From: Panopea generosa
Lineage: Eukaryota > Mollusca > Bivalvia > Adapedonta > Hiatellidae
Length of the DNA stretch: 64,000 nucleotides
Assembly: GCA_029582155.1 (NCBI GenBank)
Contig: CM055902.1
Span: 13,732,041 to 13,796,040, forward strand
Direction: 5' to 3'
Part shown: one piece after another, positions 50,301-61,900 of the stretch
Layout: each line of letters opens with the position of its first letter
Position numbering within the stretch: the first letter of the stretch is position 1
Made by a program: the position numbers and the translations under genes
The notes under the pieces: generated by a model
Told to the model about the DNA's origin: nothing
Database searches by the model: none
The model's input: only the letters and a program-made list of their open reading frames with translations

Positions 50301-53300
50301 GTACATGATTTTCATTTGTCAAAACACAGATTTAGAATTGATGATGCCTGTACATCAAAGCCTTAGAAAACCGGAATTAGCCAGGAGTGTAGAAACGATA
50401 TTAAATAAGCAGGAATTATATGTAAGCAATGTTACGTAGTCTGGATTTGTCCATCAAAGTATAAAAGTATTTTGCATTGACATCAGCATAAACTATTTTA
50501 ATGTCGTTTTTTTAATATTGAATATTTCTCGTATGGTATGATACGATATCTCACTGCGATGCAACTGATGAAAGACAAACTTATCTATTAATAAAGTGGC
50601 ACATAATTGGCTAGAAATATGGTATCAATACTGATCCTATTTTCGTTGGTGATTTCTTAAATATTGAACGTTGAACTCATGATACATGTGAATAAAACAC
50701 TTAATTTTATACCTCCTCCTTCATCTGTCGGTTCGGAATATTCAGAGGAGATACTAGTGCAGTGACCCCGAAATTCATGGACAACTTTGCATATGCTTTT
50801 TATTATGATTACAAATATCATCATCACTATCAGATACAATGTCTTTATTTATTTACATTATTCGTTGCACATTTGTTCTTCAAACAGAGGGCGTACATTT
50901 TTGCCTTTGGAGTTGTTGCTCATTTGTTTATTCACGTCATGGCAACTTAGAGTCTATTAGAAATAAGTTACAAGGCGGAGTGTTTTAAAGGCTGAACTAA
51001 AAATGTATTGATACTATGGAGTAAAATTTGTTATTTTTATCAATAGGATCTGATCGTTTCTTATATAAATATGAAGAGTATGTACATGTTCAACAAAATA
51101 AATTTTGGAAAATTATTTACACCTTAATTCAACTTTTGAAGTGCTTGCAATCGTACTTATTAAGTTCTCGAACAATATCTTTGTTAAGCTCATATATTAT
51201 AATGGTTTATAAAGATAAACATTGTTTTATAATATATATAATACAATATTATAAAAGTTTAATAATGGGCATCGCATAACACCGTACCTATACAGGTTGT
51301 TTTAGCGAGTTCAATTCACTTCCATTATACCAACAGCCGCAAAATGAAGACATGCCTTTGATAACATAATTAAAGATGCATCTATAATTTTAACCTTGTA
51401 GTCGCAGCATTTATATATATTTTAACCCAAATATATATATTTGGCCCGCTGTCACACATAAATATTTATATGAGAAGTAAGCTAGGGCTATATCACAAAA
51501 AAACGAGCTTATATTGTTACTTTATTTTATATAAACATGTAATTTTAATAAAGTGCACCTTATAACTCTCGATTCCCATCAAGTATATTACATGTAACAA
51601 TTGAAAAATAGAGACATGCCTTTGATAACATAATTAAAGATGCATCTATAATTTTAACCTTGTAGTCGCAGCATTGATACATATTTTAACCCAAATATAT
51701 ATATTTGGCCCGCTGTCACACATAAATATGTATATGAGAAGTAAGCTAGGGCTATATCACAAAAACACGAGCTTATATTGTTACTTTATATTATATAAAC
51801 ATGTAATTTTAATAAAGTGCACCTTATAACTCTCGATTCCCATCAAGTATATTACATGTAACAGTTAAAAAAAAAGACATGCTTTTGATAATATAATTAT
51901 GATTGCATATATGAAAAGACTTCTTATAAATGTTTCTTCTGTTAATATAACTACATAGTACATTTGATGAAAGAACATAAACCATGTCAATACTATTATG
52001 AGTACATTGTATAAACAAAAATATAAGGCATATTTTGACATTTCAGGTCACGTATTTAACTAGCAAATGAATCCTAATTTAAAATAACATATATCTTTGA
52101 CGTCGTTGTTGTACCTTTATTCATTTACAAAAATGATTGACGTAAGGTACATATTGAAAACGCATTTCTGATGAATTAAAAATAATTAAAGTTAACATGA
52201 AAAGATAGCATTTGGCAATACACAGCTATTCAATCAATGCTTCGCAATTGATTATCATAGGTTCTAATTTGAATGTAATTATTTGTGTTGAATTGGAAAG
52301 AGAAAGTGTGTTTGAGCATACACTATATAAGACATTAATTACATCAGTTACACGATAAGACATTTATCTTATTTAAAAAGCACATTAATGATTGTCCGAT
52401 TGGCCTATCTGAAATATGATACAAAATTCAAAATACCAATCACAATCGACTTCAAGTTTATGCCAGTTAGATATCTAAGTCATAGTGTCATATCTTATAT
52501 AATGTATATTTTGCATAATATTTGGTATACGATCATGTATAGATATACCTTAAATCTATATTTTACCTGTCAACTATTAATAAATGTGTACATATATTAT
52601 CTTTCAACTATGGAAATTATGTCCATATGGCTTTTATCAACCAAATTCAATATATATCTGACTATAAGGTAGGGAAAGTGATTATCTTAATATTTATTAT
52701 ATAATTAACTTATATTATGCGGCATCTTTTTTTGCGCATAGTGTCAAATTGCGTTATATCTGTTCGTTTTTTTTAATATATTACGTAAAACATTTGCTTA
52801 ACGTATGATTTTTAATCTGCTTAATGATTTTTCGGATTTGTTAATCTCTTCCCTACATCCACTTCCCCTAAAATCTGTCCATCATACCCAATTATGACTC
52901 AAAATGGATTCAAGATCAATTTGGAGAAATGCATTTGACACGACACGCTCGCCAACTAATTTTTTTATGATATAGGTATGTCGATTTCAGATATTGTCAG
53001 GTGTTGATTTGAAACAGTTAGTACTACAATCTTTTCATAAGGCACTGTGTATTATATCGCTTAAATGGATAATCTCCGATTAAAAGTACAATTATACATT
53101 TTTACACCAAAAACGAAAAAACCATAAGTAAGCTTCATCGTTTGATTTCTTTTTACTTAAAACTTCTTTTAAACAAGTTGTCACTTTAAAAGGTTTAACA
53201 GTTATCCTAAAAAACTCGTCATATTGCACGTATCAGTTTGGTGTATTTGTTATTAGTATTTTCAGCAGACTCATGTAATCTATCCCCTTACCATCCTTAC

Positions 53301-55781
53301 CATTACGTCCATCCTTATATGTAATCATAAAGCCGCCCTTGATACTTATATAATTTCCTGTTTAGCGCACGGAGCGACATGCACGGAAGACGGAGACTGA
53401 ACTGGTGAACATCAAGTGTGTGGAGATGGAGATACGAATACATGTGTCTGTGATGCTGGATATTACCATGAAAGTCCAAATTGCGTTACCGGTAAGTAAA
53501 TTAAACAACTGATGTAGTTAGTTCTAACAAATACTATAACGGTAGTCTCTGAGGTGTACCTCCACCAATAAAACTTAATTTATCACACATAACCTGAAAT
53601 GAGTTGAAAGTGGCATTAAACTCATTAGAAAAAAAACTGTACATGATTTTCATTTGTCAAAAATCAGATTTAAAATTGATGATGCCTGTACATCAAAACC
53701 ACAAAAAAATCCTCCGGAATTAGCCAGGAGTGTAGCAACGATATTAAATAAGCATGTTCATTTGGATTGTATAACGATGAAACAAATTAGCCTAATGTTT
53801 TCAGTTGAGTTTGTTATGTGAGATTACTGGTATTTAAATTTATATGTATGTCACAGGCTTTAACTGTGATAAAATATTACAGAATTTATTTTGCTAGGTA
53901 ATTATATGTAAGCAATGTTACGTAGTCTAGATTTGGCCATCAAAGTATAAAGGGATTTTGCATTGACAACAGCATAAACTATCTTAATGTCGTTTTTTTA
54001 TACTGAATATTTCTCGTATGATACGATACGATATCTCACTGCGATGCATCTGATGAAATACAAAACTGTAGATTAATATAGTGGCATATAATTGGCTAGA
54101 AATATGCTATCAGTACTGGTCCAAATTTCTTTGGTGATTTCTTAAATATTGAACTCATGATACATGTGAATAAAACACTTTAATTTTATACCTCCTCCTT
54201 CATCTGTCGGTTCGAAATATTCAGAGGAGATACTAGTGCAGTGATTCCTATACTGATCCCGAAATTCATGGACACCTTTGCATATGCTTATTATTATGAT
54301 TACAAATATCATCATCACTATCATATATCAGTCTTTATTTATCTACATTATTTGTTGTGCATTTGCTCTTCAAACAGAGGGCGTACATTTTTGCCTTTTG
54401 AGTTGTTGCTCTTTTGTTTATACACGTCATGGCAACTAAGAGTATATTAGAAATAAATTACAATGGGTGGGGGGGGGGGGGGGGGTGGGGTGGCGGGTAT
54501 TTTAAAGGCTTAACTCAAAATGTATTTACACTATGGAGTAAAATTTGTTACCTTTATCAATAGGATCTGATCGCTTCTTAAATAAATATGTAGAGTATGT
54601 ACATGTTCAACAAAATAAATTTTGGGAAATTATTTACACCTATATTCAACTTTTGAAGTGCTTGCAATCGTACTTATTAAGTTCTCGAACACTATTTTAA
54701 TTTCATGAGCTTTAATCATCTTTTTACAAATAGAAACAGTTCATTTATGCGTTACCTTTGCATTTGTGCACATAATTTCATCCAATGCGGTGAACAGTGC
54801 GACGATGAATTATAAGCAAGGACAAGAAATTGATAGTATACATTGTTATCAACTACGCATTTTGGTAATTGGAAACAAATGAAGTGGCATACAATAAGTG
54901 CATGTTATTGTTTATATACATCAAGGTACGCATGCGTAATGATTTTCATGAATCCATTCATGTACAGAGGTACACCCAGTTGCATCTATATATGGACGCT
55001 TCCCGGATATATTTATATATGATTGAATGTTTTACATGTGACAAACAATAACTTGCACTTTTTTATTGCATAACATTGCATTTTTTCCAATTTGCAAAAT
55101 ACGCAAATGTACACTTATAACAATAGGACCGATCTATTTCTTGCCTTTATTCATATTAATATGTTACCGTTGCAATAAATAGCCATTTGACGAAAGTAGG
55201 TCTTACCATGAATTGATTTAAAACTAACATTTTACTGACAGTTTACGTCAAATTTCAAGAGCAGTGTTGATAAATTAATTATGTCATTGAACTGATTTCT
55301 GTGCACAGAGGCGAAATTAAAGCATGAAACTATCTGACTGTCTTTGGTAAGAATATGATAATGAAATTATTCAGATTTTTCTGAAGCATATTAAATGACA
55401 TATTTGACTGAATGCATAAAGTTAACAATTCGTTATAACTTTACATGCTTTTGATTTATTCTACTGTTTTCAGTTGAGTTTTATTATATGATTATTTAAA
55501 TTTGTATACATGTCACAGGCTTTAATATCGTTAAAGTATTTAATTCAAAATATTATGTTGTAAAGTATTCATATATAAACAGTTATTTACAAAGTTGGGT
55601 TGACCTATCCGAGTGTAAAATGAAAATGAGTTGGCTAGACATTTTACATCTGCACCTTTCAAAGTCACTTTATATGATTCTGAATATTTCTTTTCCAGAA
55701 AATTCTGCTGGTATGACTGAATTGACTGTCGATGTCATGGTAGTTTCTCTGTTGATTGCCTTTTTTAATCAACTGTGTTAA
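37816..55781 (+). CDS. Gene C: EGF/EB-like module protein with signal peptide and anchor tail
   Basis: Exons 37816-37818 (ATG only), 42206-42275 (signal peptide), 50030-50155 (EGF/EB module) and 55699-55781 (tail). A second EGF/EB exon at 53366-53491 has an in-frame TGA. Skipping it keeps the phase-1 frame and gives 93 residues with an anchor tail. Including it gives 77 residues, no anchor, and probable nonsense-mediated decay. The gene spans about 19 kb, swollen by retroelements, a long ACT repeat and a tandem duplication. It shares promoter spacing, the ATG-only exon, intron phases and 3'-UTR block with genes A and B. It may be an active short surface protein, or a gene on the way to becoming a pseudogene. 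Function unknown. Confidence 0.65.
39838..39960 (-). mobile_element. S1 SINE fragment, degenerate
   Basis: Plus-strand AATGGAGTTTAACATC, a GTAGACATCAGAAAGAATCC stretch and AACCGTCCTTCC correspond to the reverse complement of the S1 tail and body. Strongly decayed, in gene C intron 1. Confidence 0.45.
41220..41850 (+). pseudogene. 3' end of a decayed non-LTR retrotransposon (L1/Tx1-like ORF2 C-terminus)
   Basis: Translation from about 41270 reads RPNKLLYNIQ onward through FRSLINTILRAFQYKYIIR and IIPNNQFLYKG. It reaches a Cys/His cluster (LCDFC then HLFWEC), the C-terminal zinc-binding region typical of L1-type ORF2. After a stop at 41661, a frameshift restores ILSKYFIYKNKYAKIIPMF and more to about 41846. 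No reverse-transcriptase core is present, so the copy is heavily 5'-truncated. In gene C intron 1, same strand as the gene. Confidence 0.7.
42206..42275 (+). CDS. Gene C exon 2: signal peptide
   Basis: 70 bp. With the exon 1 Met it reads MDRLSATFCVCLCLIGL then FNYSSAA, closely parallel to MERLSTVLCVFLC in gene A, including the final Tyr-Ser-Ser-Ala. Acceptor TTTTTTTTAG, donor CAG|GTAAGT in phase 1. It lies in a gap of under 600 bp between two retroelement fragments. Confidence 0.8.
42420..45380 (+). pseudogene. Decayed non-LTR retrotransposon (endonuclease end, reverse transcriptase, C-terminal region)
   Basis: Pieces in order: an endonuclease end (NANGESLIDYVIISNELF, 42475-42530); a linker near 43110-43340; RT motifs PVPKRGDLNDANNYR, DSQFGFRKRKSTVDC (about 43420-43580), a D-F-R-K-A-F-D remnant near 43650 and QGESLSPLLCILYINDM (about 43820-43870); then KEGLQSLLDQLYIYS and YSGITLSANDSFYQAH (43970-44190). 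Many stops and frameshifts break it, and the usual Ala-Asp-Asp of the RT active site reads Glu-Asp-Pro. The clade (CR1/L2/jockey-like) is uncertain. In gene C intron 2. Confidence 0.8.
45703..45718. repeat. G tract in a G-rich stretch
   Basis: 16 consecutive G, followed by a further G/T-rich run at 45745-45770. Just beyond the retroelement remnant. Confidence 0.85.
46708..47811. repeat. About 1.1 kb (ACT)n trinucleotide tract
   Basis: Long imperfect run of ACT with interspersed TTCT, ATT and ACA variants, and a recurring AATTATTATCGTTACT-like block near 46846, 47026, 47111, 47270 and 47393. Frames over 300 codons across it (poly-Ser, poly-Val and poly-Leu) are artefacts of the repeat. Confidence 0.95.
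50030..50155 (+). CDS. Gene C exon 3: EGF/EB-like module
   Basis: 42 codons, phase 1-1, six cysteines spaced C-x5-C-x6-C-x7-C-x-C-x10-C, ending CVCDAGYYHESPNCVT. Acceptor TTTCCTGTCTAG, donor ACCG|GTAAGT. The frame stays open upstream to 49897, but that stretch is intronic in copy 2, where it is not kept open. Confidence 0.8.
50205..50290 (+). mobile_element. S1 SINE tail fragment (copy 1)
   Basis: Contains GTCTCTGAGGTGTACCTCC, CACCAATGAAAATTAATAT and ACATAACCTGAAATG. The same fragment at 53545-53632 shows that the insertion predates the tandem duplication. Confidence 0.55.
51345..51880. repeat. Internal 262-bp tandem repeat
   Basis: GACATGCCTTTGATAACAT begins units near 51350 and 51614, followed by a partial unit near 51877. 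Each full unit has AACCTTGTAGTCGCAGCAT and TTTGGCCCGCTGTCACACA. Copy 1 has only one full and one partial unit (48285 and 48548). Confidence 0.8.
53366..53491 (+). pseudogene. Gene C duplicated EGF/EB exon with in-frame stop
   Basis: Copy of 50030-50155 with intact acceptor (TTTAG) and donor (ACCG|GTAAGT), same length and phase. The codon for the second cysteine is TGA (53398-53400) where copy 1 has TGT (50062-50064). Otherwise it is almost identical. Skipping it would leave the reading frame unchanged. Confidence 0.85.
53545..53632 (+). mobile_element. S1 SINE tail fragment (copy 2)
   Basis: Duplicate of 50205-50290, with CACCAATAAAACTTAAT closer to the S1 consensus than copy 1. Confidence 0.5.
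54469..54485. repeat. 17-base G tract, in duplication copy 2 only
   Basis: Copy 1 reads AAGGCGGAGTG at the matching place (about 50970), so the G run expanded after the duplication or is a sequencing or assembly artefact. Confidence 0.8.
55699..55781 (+). CDS. Gene C last exon: C-terminal anchor tail and stop
   Basis: 27 residues: ENSAGMTELTVD then VMVVSLLIAFFNQLC and TAA. The Asn-Ser-Ala-Gly start suits a GPI omega site, but the hydrophobic run is short and ends with polar residues. Acceptor CTTTTCCAG. Paralogous to the tails at 13342 and 31889. Confidence 0.7.
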
Positions 55782-57215
55782 CAACAATATAAAATTGCCA
55801 CGCAAGAAATAAAACGTGCTTTCATTACTTTCGGAATTAATATCTGGCTATTCTTATAAGATCAAGACTTGAAGTACGTATAACCATAAAAATCAACTAT
55901 AATGCCGACTCAGAATGTGTTTTAGAAAATCAAAAATTGACCATCTGTTAAAGATTATTATATATTGAAAAAAAAAGCGATTTTGTTTTCAACAAAATTG
56001 TATTTTGAAATATGGAATTGCGTGTTTGAAGGATTTACAATGTTTGTAGATGTATAATTTACATTACTTACGAGTACATGGAATCACATTGTATAAGAAA
56101 TAAATAATACGCAAAGTGAATATACTTTTTAAAAATAAAATAATATGATTCAAATGTCTATTATAATATTGAGTTTAATGAAATGTGTAGATGTGTAACT
56201 AAAATGAAATTGTATACTTTTTGTCTAGATACAAACCAATGAAAATGTAGATATATGTTCAACAATTTCTTTAACTTTTTCGTGATGGGAATGTAATTTC
56301 TTCGCGGTATATCAACATTTACGGGCTCTGTCGAAACAACTTTTGATATCTAACAGTTAAACATTACATTTCCATCACTAACAGTTACCATGTGACATAT
56401 TATCGTGGTATTAATTTACTTAAAGGCAAACATATATACCACATATGTATATAAATATAACTTTTATTGTTGGTATTTAGGTAGCTGTTAAAAAGCAACA
56501 AATGCCTTAATGACTGGGCGAATATGCAATTCGAGTTTAAACCTTCTTGTCAACAAAAATAAAAACGTTTGTGTTTATATATTGAACGGAACAGCTAACT
56601 TGCATTTACCTGACAATTATTTTTCAAAAAGTATCAAAGCAATTTCCTAGAAATTTGGACATGAATGAGAGAGAATATTTTGGTGATGTAAAGTCTATAC
56701 ATTTTGATAACGCTATTCAACATTTTGACGATGCTATTGGATAAACAAAAGTGGCGGACTAGCTGTTCTGTTTATATTATTGATTAATACTGCTATTTGT
56801 TTAATTTGTTTTTCAATATAGATAAATTTAATTGTTCAACTTTGTCGCACACACTTAGCTGCATATACCAAAATCAATGAATGTATTTGTGAGCATTTGT
56901 AATAAAAAACGACAAAATTCTAATTTTTCTATTGGTTTTATATTCCTGCAAATAGCCATATGAACATGGTTAACTATTAGACAAGATACTGATGACATAA
57001 ACTTTATCACACAATTAAACATATTATTTTGATTTCATTAATTTTTTTTAATATTTCTTAAAAGTTATGTTCTGTTTAAATTTTCAACTGAAAATCAACC
57101 TACATGTATATAATCAGTGTTTATAAGTGTTATCGTTAATTGTCAGATGATTTTAATGAGATCTGTAAAATTTTGAATGATAATGTTTCATGGGAATAAA
57201 GTAATTTATAATATC
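55782..57215 (+). other. Gene C 3'-UTR (inferred) with conserved block
   Basis: Holds GGTTTTATATTCCTG (56934-56948) followed by AGCCATATGAACATGG, shared with genes A and B, and AATAAA at 57195-57200. Confidence 0.6.
57195..57200 (+). terminator. Candidate poly(A) signal of gene C
   Basis: AATAAA in TGGGAATAAAGTAATT, matching the gene B signal in context. Confidence 0.55.
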
Positions 57216-58289
57216 GTGGTTTCGTTTGTTACTACATCACCCTAATCAAATCAGACTAAAACTGGCAAAGGTAGTATATTTTTGCTTACTTAGTGTGTTA
57301 CTTTGTATTATTATAACAATAATCATACCACAATAAAACATATTTACAGTATCCCTTCTTGCACGGCATTATATATAAAGTCCGTTAAACAGTAATATGT
57401 TGAACGTTAGATTTAAAAATTTAATAAGTACTTTTTATGAGTGACATTGATTGACAAATATTGGTAAGTTTGGTTATGTGCATGTATGATATTGTGCCTG
57501 CTATATAGATCATTGTATCATCCTCTGCCATGTTCCATGTATGTCATTTACCCCCTGCATGAGTTTTTGTACCTTTGACACCAATTGCGTGAATGTGACA
57601 CGCTATAACAGCATCGTCTTAACAATTTTCACAATATGTCAAATTATCAACTTGTAAGAGTCAATATGCTTTTTTTACACAATCCTTCATATTAATGCAT
57701 TGTATTTTTGCAATCTCAACATCCACCGGGAATAATTAAGATAGCTATAAGCAACAGCATATGTCGAGTTTTATCTAAATTATTTATGATTATGTGACTG
57801 TGTAGTACTATTCAAGTGTTGCGTTTATTTATTGCAATGCTGCGTTTAATTTAAGAGTTATACTTTTAGGACTCGTCAAATTGTTGTGACAGATTGAGCT
57901 ACTCAAAGGGCGATTTACCACATTGAACAAACAACACACTGTCAAACATTTAAACAAAAAGTTAAATCGACTGTAGCGTAAGTCACATATTATTTGTTAC
58001 AATTGTTTCTTTTCAAAATAAGAAATTATGTCCGGACAACAGCTGAAGTAACCTTCATAGGACAAAGCGACCAAAAAAACTCATACAAACCACAACAAAT
58101 ATATTCAAAAGAAGTGGTAGTTTGGATGGACAACTAGCAAAAATCGCAGCTTCTGTGTTTTAACCTGATTAATTGGTTCACTCGACCTTGACTACACAAT
58201 GATGAGCACTGTGTGTATATCATTAGACAGTTATTACACATATTTGTACTATCAGTTGAAGTACAACATTGGATAATGTAAACGTATAA

Positions 58290-58555
58290 TATATTTTTGA
58301 ACACATAGTTGTCCAAAACTCACACTAGAAGTGACATTATTGATATATATATATTTTATGTAGAAATGATACCATATTTTGTATTCAAATGCGTATGACA
58401 CAACTTCTATGTAGAAGTGGCATTATTGATTTGATGTTTATTTTGAACATCAAGATGTCCAAATAATTATAATATAACATCTATAAAGAAGTGACAGTAT
58501 TAATTTAATATATACTAAAGTGTTCAAATACAGATCTATGTAGAAATAAACATCG
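58290..58555. repeat. Diverged tandem repeat of about 75 bp
   Basis: Units start near CTATGTAGAAGTG (58407), CTATAAAGAAGTG (58481) and CTAGAAGTG (58325), each followed by a CATTATTGAT-like run and a TTGAACAC/TTCAAATA segment. A further partial unit begins at 58535. Confidence 0.6.
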
Positions 58556-58640
58556 CTTTCGAAAAAAAAGGTAGTAGTATCATTATTTATTTTGTTATAA
58601 AATGAATGTTAATGTGTACTGTAAAATAACCGCAACGGTG

Positions 58641-58925
58641 CTCTAGCGGTCTAGTGGTAGAGCGTCCGCCTCGTATACGGAAGATTGTGGGTTCGATCCC
58701 AGGCCGGGTCATACCAAATATTTGAATTTCTCACTCGGCGCTCAGCATTTTAAGGATATATTAGGTCTGGTCGGTCCGATATCAATATAATGTGACTGGG
58801 TGAGGTACCATGCCATGTGTTTGCGGCATGAAACTCAAGTGTGACAGCGCTTATACTACTGCCAAAATATAACTGAACGATTGCTGAAAGCGACGCTAAA
58901 ATAACAACTATTACAACAACAATTT
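58641..58925 (+). mobile_element. tRNA-derived SINE, family S3, second copy
   Basis: Head GCGGTCTAGTGGTAGAGCG and GTGGGTTCGATCCCAGGC, body with TTAGGTCTGGTCGG, AATGTGACTGGGTGAGG and GAAAGCGACGCTAAA, ending in an ACAACAACAA tail. Matches 35553-35877. Confidence 0.85.
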
Positions 58926-61900
58926 ACAATTACAATTCAAATCAGTGAAACGGTTTTCTCACGTGTTTGGGTGTCCGTAAGAATTTTCATAATATTGAAT
59001 AAAAATTTAGGCACTTCAATGCAAACAGGGGCACGAGATTATTGCTCCTTGTGGATGTTATAAATCAAAGACATATTCAAACAGTTTAGACAGTTTGGAT
59101 CTACTTGAAGACCGAATGATTGTATTTATTGTTGTATGTGAACCATTCAACAAACATCGGAAAGAAAAACCAAATGAATAGTATCATAAATTACAACGTA
59201 CTTGTAATCGGTGAGAAAAGCTTTTGATATCAATCGTAAATCGTTTGTACATGTTTTTGCTTTCGAACACTTAACATGAAGCATTGAATAAAGGGGCTTG
59301 TACATGATTTCATAGTTTTTTAATTGCAAGTCGTTCATAATTCAGAATACAAATGATAAACATTACATAATTATAATTGTATATAGTACGTAGGTTTTGA
59401 TATGTGATATATTCTCCACAAAACAATTATGTCGTCTCTGTGTATTTTTACTTGAAACAAATGTATTCCCTAATTGTTGTTTGGGAATATCTAATTTTAT
59501 TTTTCAATTCGGTTCTATTACACGGTTGATACAGAGTATGCATATATTCTGTTGCAAATTATATAAAATTTTATCTTGACTGTTTATTGTTTTGTAAAAG
59601 TACCAATCGCACTCCCATTTTAAGCGATTTTACATCTCTTGACAATGTTTCTTATTACGTGTAGCTATTCGTATCATGAACATAAAATATGGATAATGTT
59701 TTACATGTCACGTTGGATTTTATCTTACATATTCTTGCGCTTATGCCATTCAGTTCGTTGTTTACTTTGTGTTGTTGTTATCTATGGCCTTTTGACAACA
59801 TGAAACCCAATTAAGTATAGTAGAACACTGCTTTATTTCGCGCTAGGGATATAATAATCTTACAGGGGTTTGAGGTTCAGATAGAAAATGCTGTCCCGAG
59901 TGATAACTGTTTTGGCGGGAACGAGAATTTACGTAATATATTTTATACGATACGTCATAAATGAGTCTTAACGTCATAGCGCGAGAATTTAATCTAGGCC
60001 CTAGGGTGAGATAGAAATATCTAACCCCGGTAAAATGCAGATATCCTTATCCGGTGTACAAAAATAAAAGAGGTGTTAAATCTGCCTTCGTATCTTAAGA
60101 ACATATTCAATAAACCGAGTATGCTATGCGTTTGTGTTGCGTTCAGTGCTTCCAAATGTCTCAATTGCATGTTCATGTCAAGTAATGTTATGTTATTTCC
60201 TTTTCAATATAATATGTTAACACAACCAAAACAGCGAATTTCTGGAAAAACTCTTTTTTCCAAAACCGTTTTTTATATTTTGTTATTTCTATTGACAAAC
60301 TGTACGATCACAAGAGGTAATCAAACGCATTATAAATTGCAGACTTATGTCACAATAATAATCTAAACTATCTAATTTGACAAGAAATTATACCGTATCA
60401 TGTTTAAATTTTATAATATAGTAGATTCTATCACTTGAATACATTGTGTTACCTGTATATATAATGTTTTGCATATCATATATAGAGGATGTTACAAGAG
60501 ATCTCATTTAATATTGAATTTATTGAACGAGTTGGCAAAAATGTAGTATACGAGGCTTTGTCGAGCATTATATAATATTTGCCAACAAGTTTAACACATT
60601 AAATAATAAATGAGCACGAATGTAAGATTCTTTTTATTTTTATAGTACTTCTCTGAAAAATTACTACATTTATCATTTATTGAATATATCATGTTTGATA
60701 AATTTGTTATCGTCATTCGGTGTGTGACGTAACCTCTCAAAAGAACGTCACTTTAGCATGACAACTCGTCGGAGTCATATATATATTTGGGGAAGTTGAA
60801 ACATAATTCGGCATTTTAAGCCTAGTTATATGGAAAACACCGAACTATGAATCGGAAGTAATATTACACAAGGTTGATATAAAAAAGTTGTCATATGTTT
60901 ATTACACTCATACACCATAAGTTATGTGATAAAACGATGTTTGCATTTTTACTAGTATTAATCAATTATACAAAGGGTCGAGTTAAACTTGATCTGACAC
61001 GAGAACAACTATCGCTCTGCCCACTGGTCACGTGACATTGTTTTCCATGTTAATACGATGTAGTGTTTATGTAGATTTGCGCTGGAACGCTGCGTTAAGT
61101 CAATTCTCACACTGTGATGTGGGACCATTATGACGTTATGTATACAGATATATATTCAAACCCACCCACTTTAGTTACTACATTTTCTAAATTACGCATG
61201 ATGTTGGCTGATTGGTTTGAATAGTAACTTAAGTGTAATGCCAACAAATAAAATATTTTATGTATTACAAATTAATGCGTTAATTTATTACATTAACTGT
61301 CATGATATAAAATGGTTTCACAAGAAATTATGCTTATCATGTTTAAATTATATCACTTTAAGTACAAAATCTAAGTGTTATCATACAAACAATAAAAAAT
61401 AACAATAGTATTACATTTTGTAACCAGCCTTGATCATCGAAATCATGAAAACGCTTTCTTGTTGATTCGTCCCCTCTGATTGGTTGGTTGGTTAAAATAT
61501 CCACAATGGGGAAGTCCAGGGCCAATACTGTACAGTATGACAAATAATTTGGATATTCCCCCTGTGTATTAAATGATTGTTTAGACTATTTATTGGTATA
61601 TTCAGCGCATTTTGAACTTGACCACTATAAAACAAAACATAATTTCAAATGTTTTCATAGTATAAAAAATTAGTGCTACACACGGAAAAGATTATTGCAT
61701 TAAGACATGGTTTGGGTCATCTTTGTAGGATCGTATACTATCTTAAGACCTAAGAAACACTTTTTGAAAAAAAAACACACTTTATTTCACCCTTAACATG
61801 GCCATCTTCAAGAGGTCTTAAGACACAAATACAAACGCACGCACGCACACATTTATGTTAAACTGGCCTTTTTTGAAATGACAAAACGTAGTGTTGCTTC

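Larger units (their letters stand above)
48170..51175. repeat. Tandem segmental duplication, copy 1 (with functional EGF/EB exon)
   Basis: Starts near AAGTTTAATAATGTGCATAG and ends near AAGTTCTCGAACA. Matches 51240-54705 over its length with scattered substitutions and indels. It carries gene C exon 3. Confidence 0.85.
51240..54705. repeat. Tandem segmental duplication, copy 2 (with nonsense EGF/EB exon)
   Basis: Second copy of 48170-51175. It differs by an extra 262-bp subunit near its start, about 140 bp (53757-53898) absent from copy 1, a G tract at 54469-54485 and the TGA in its exon. The extra 140 bp resembles 55455-55560, upstream of the last exon, so copy 1 probably lost it. Confidence 0.85.
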
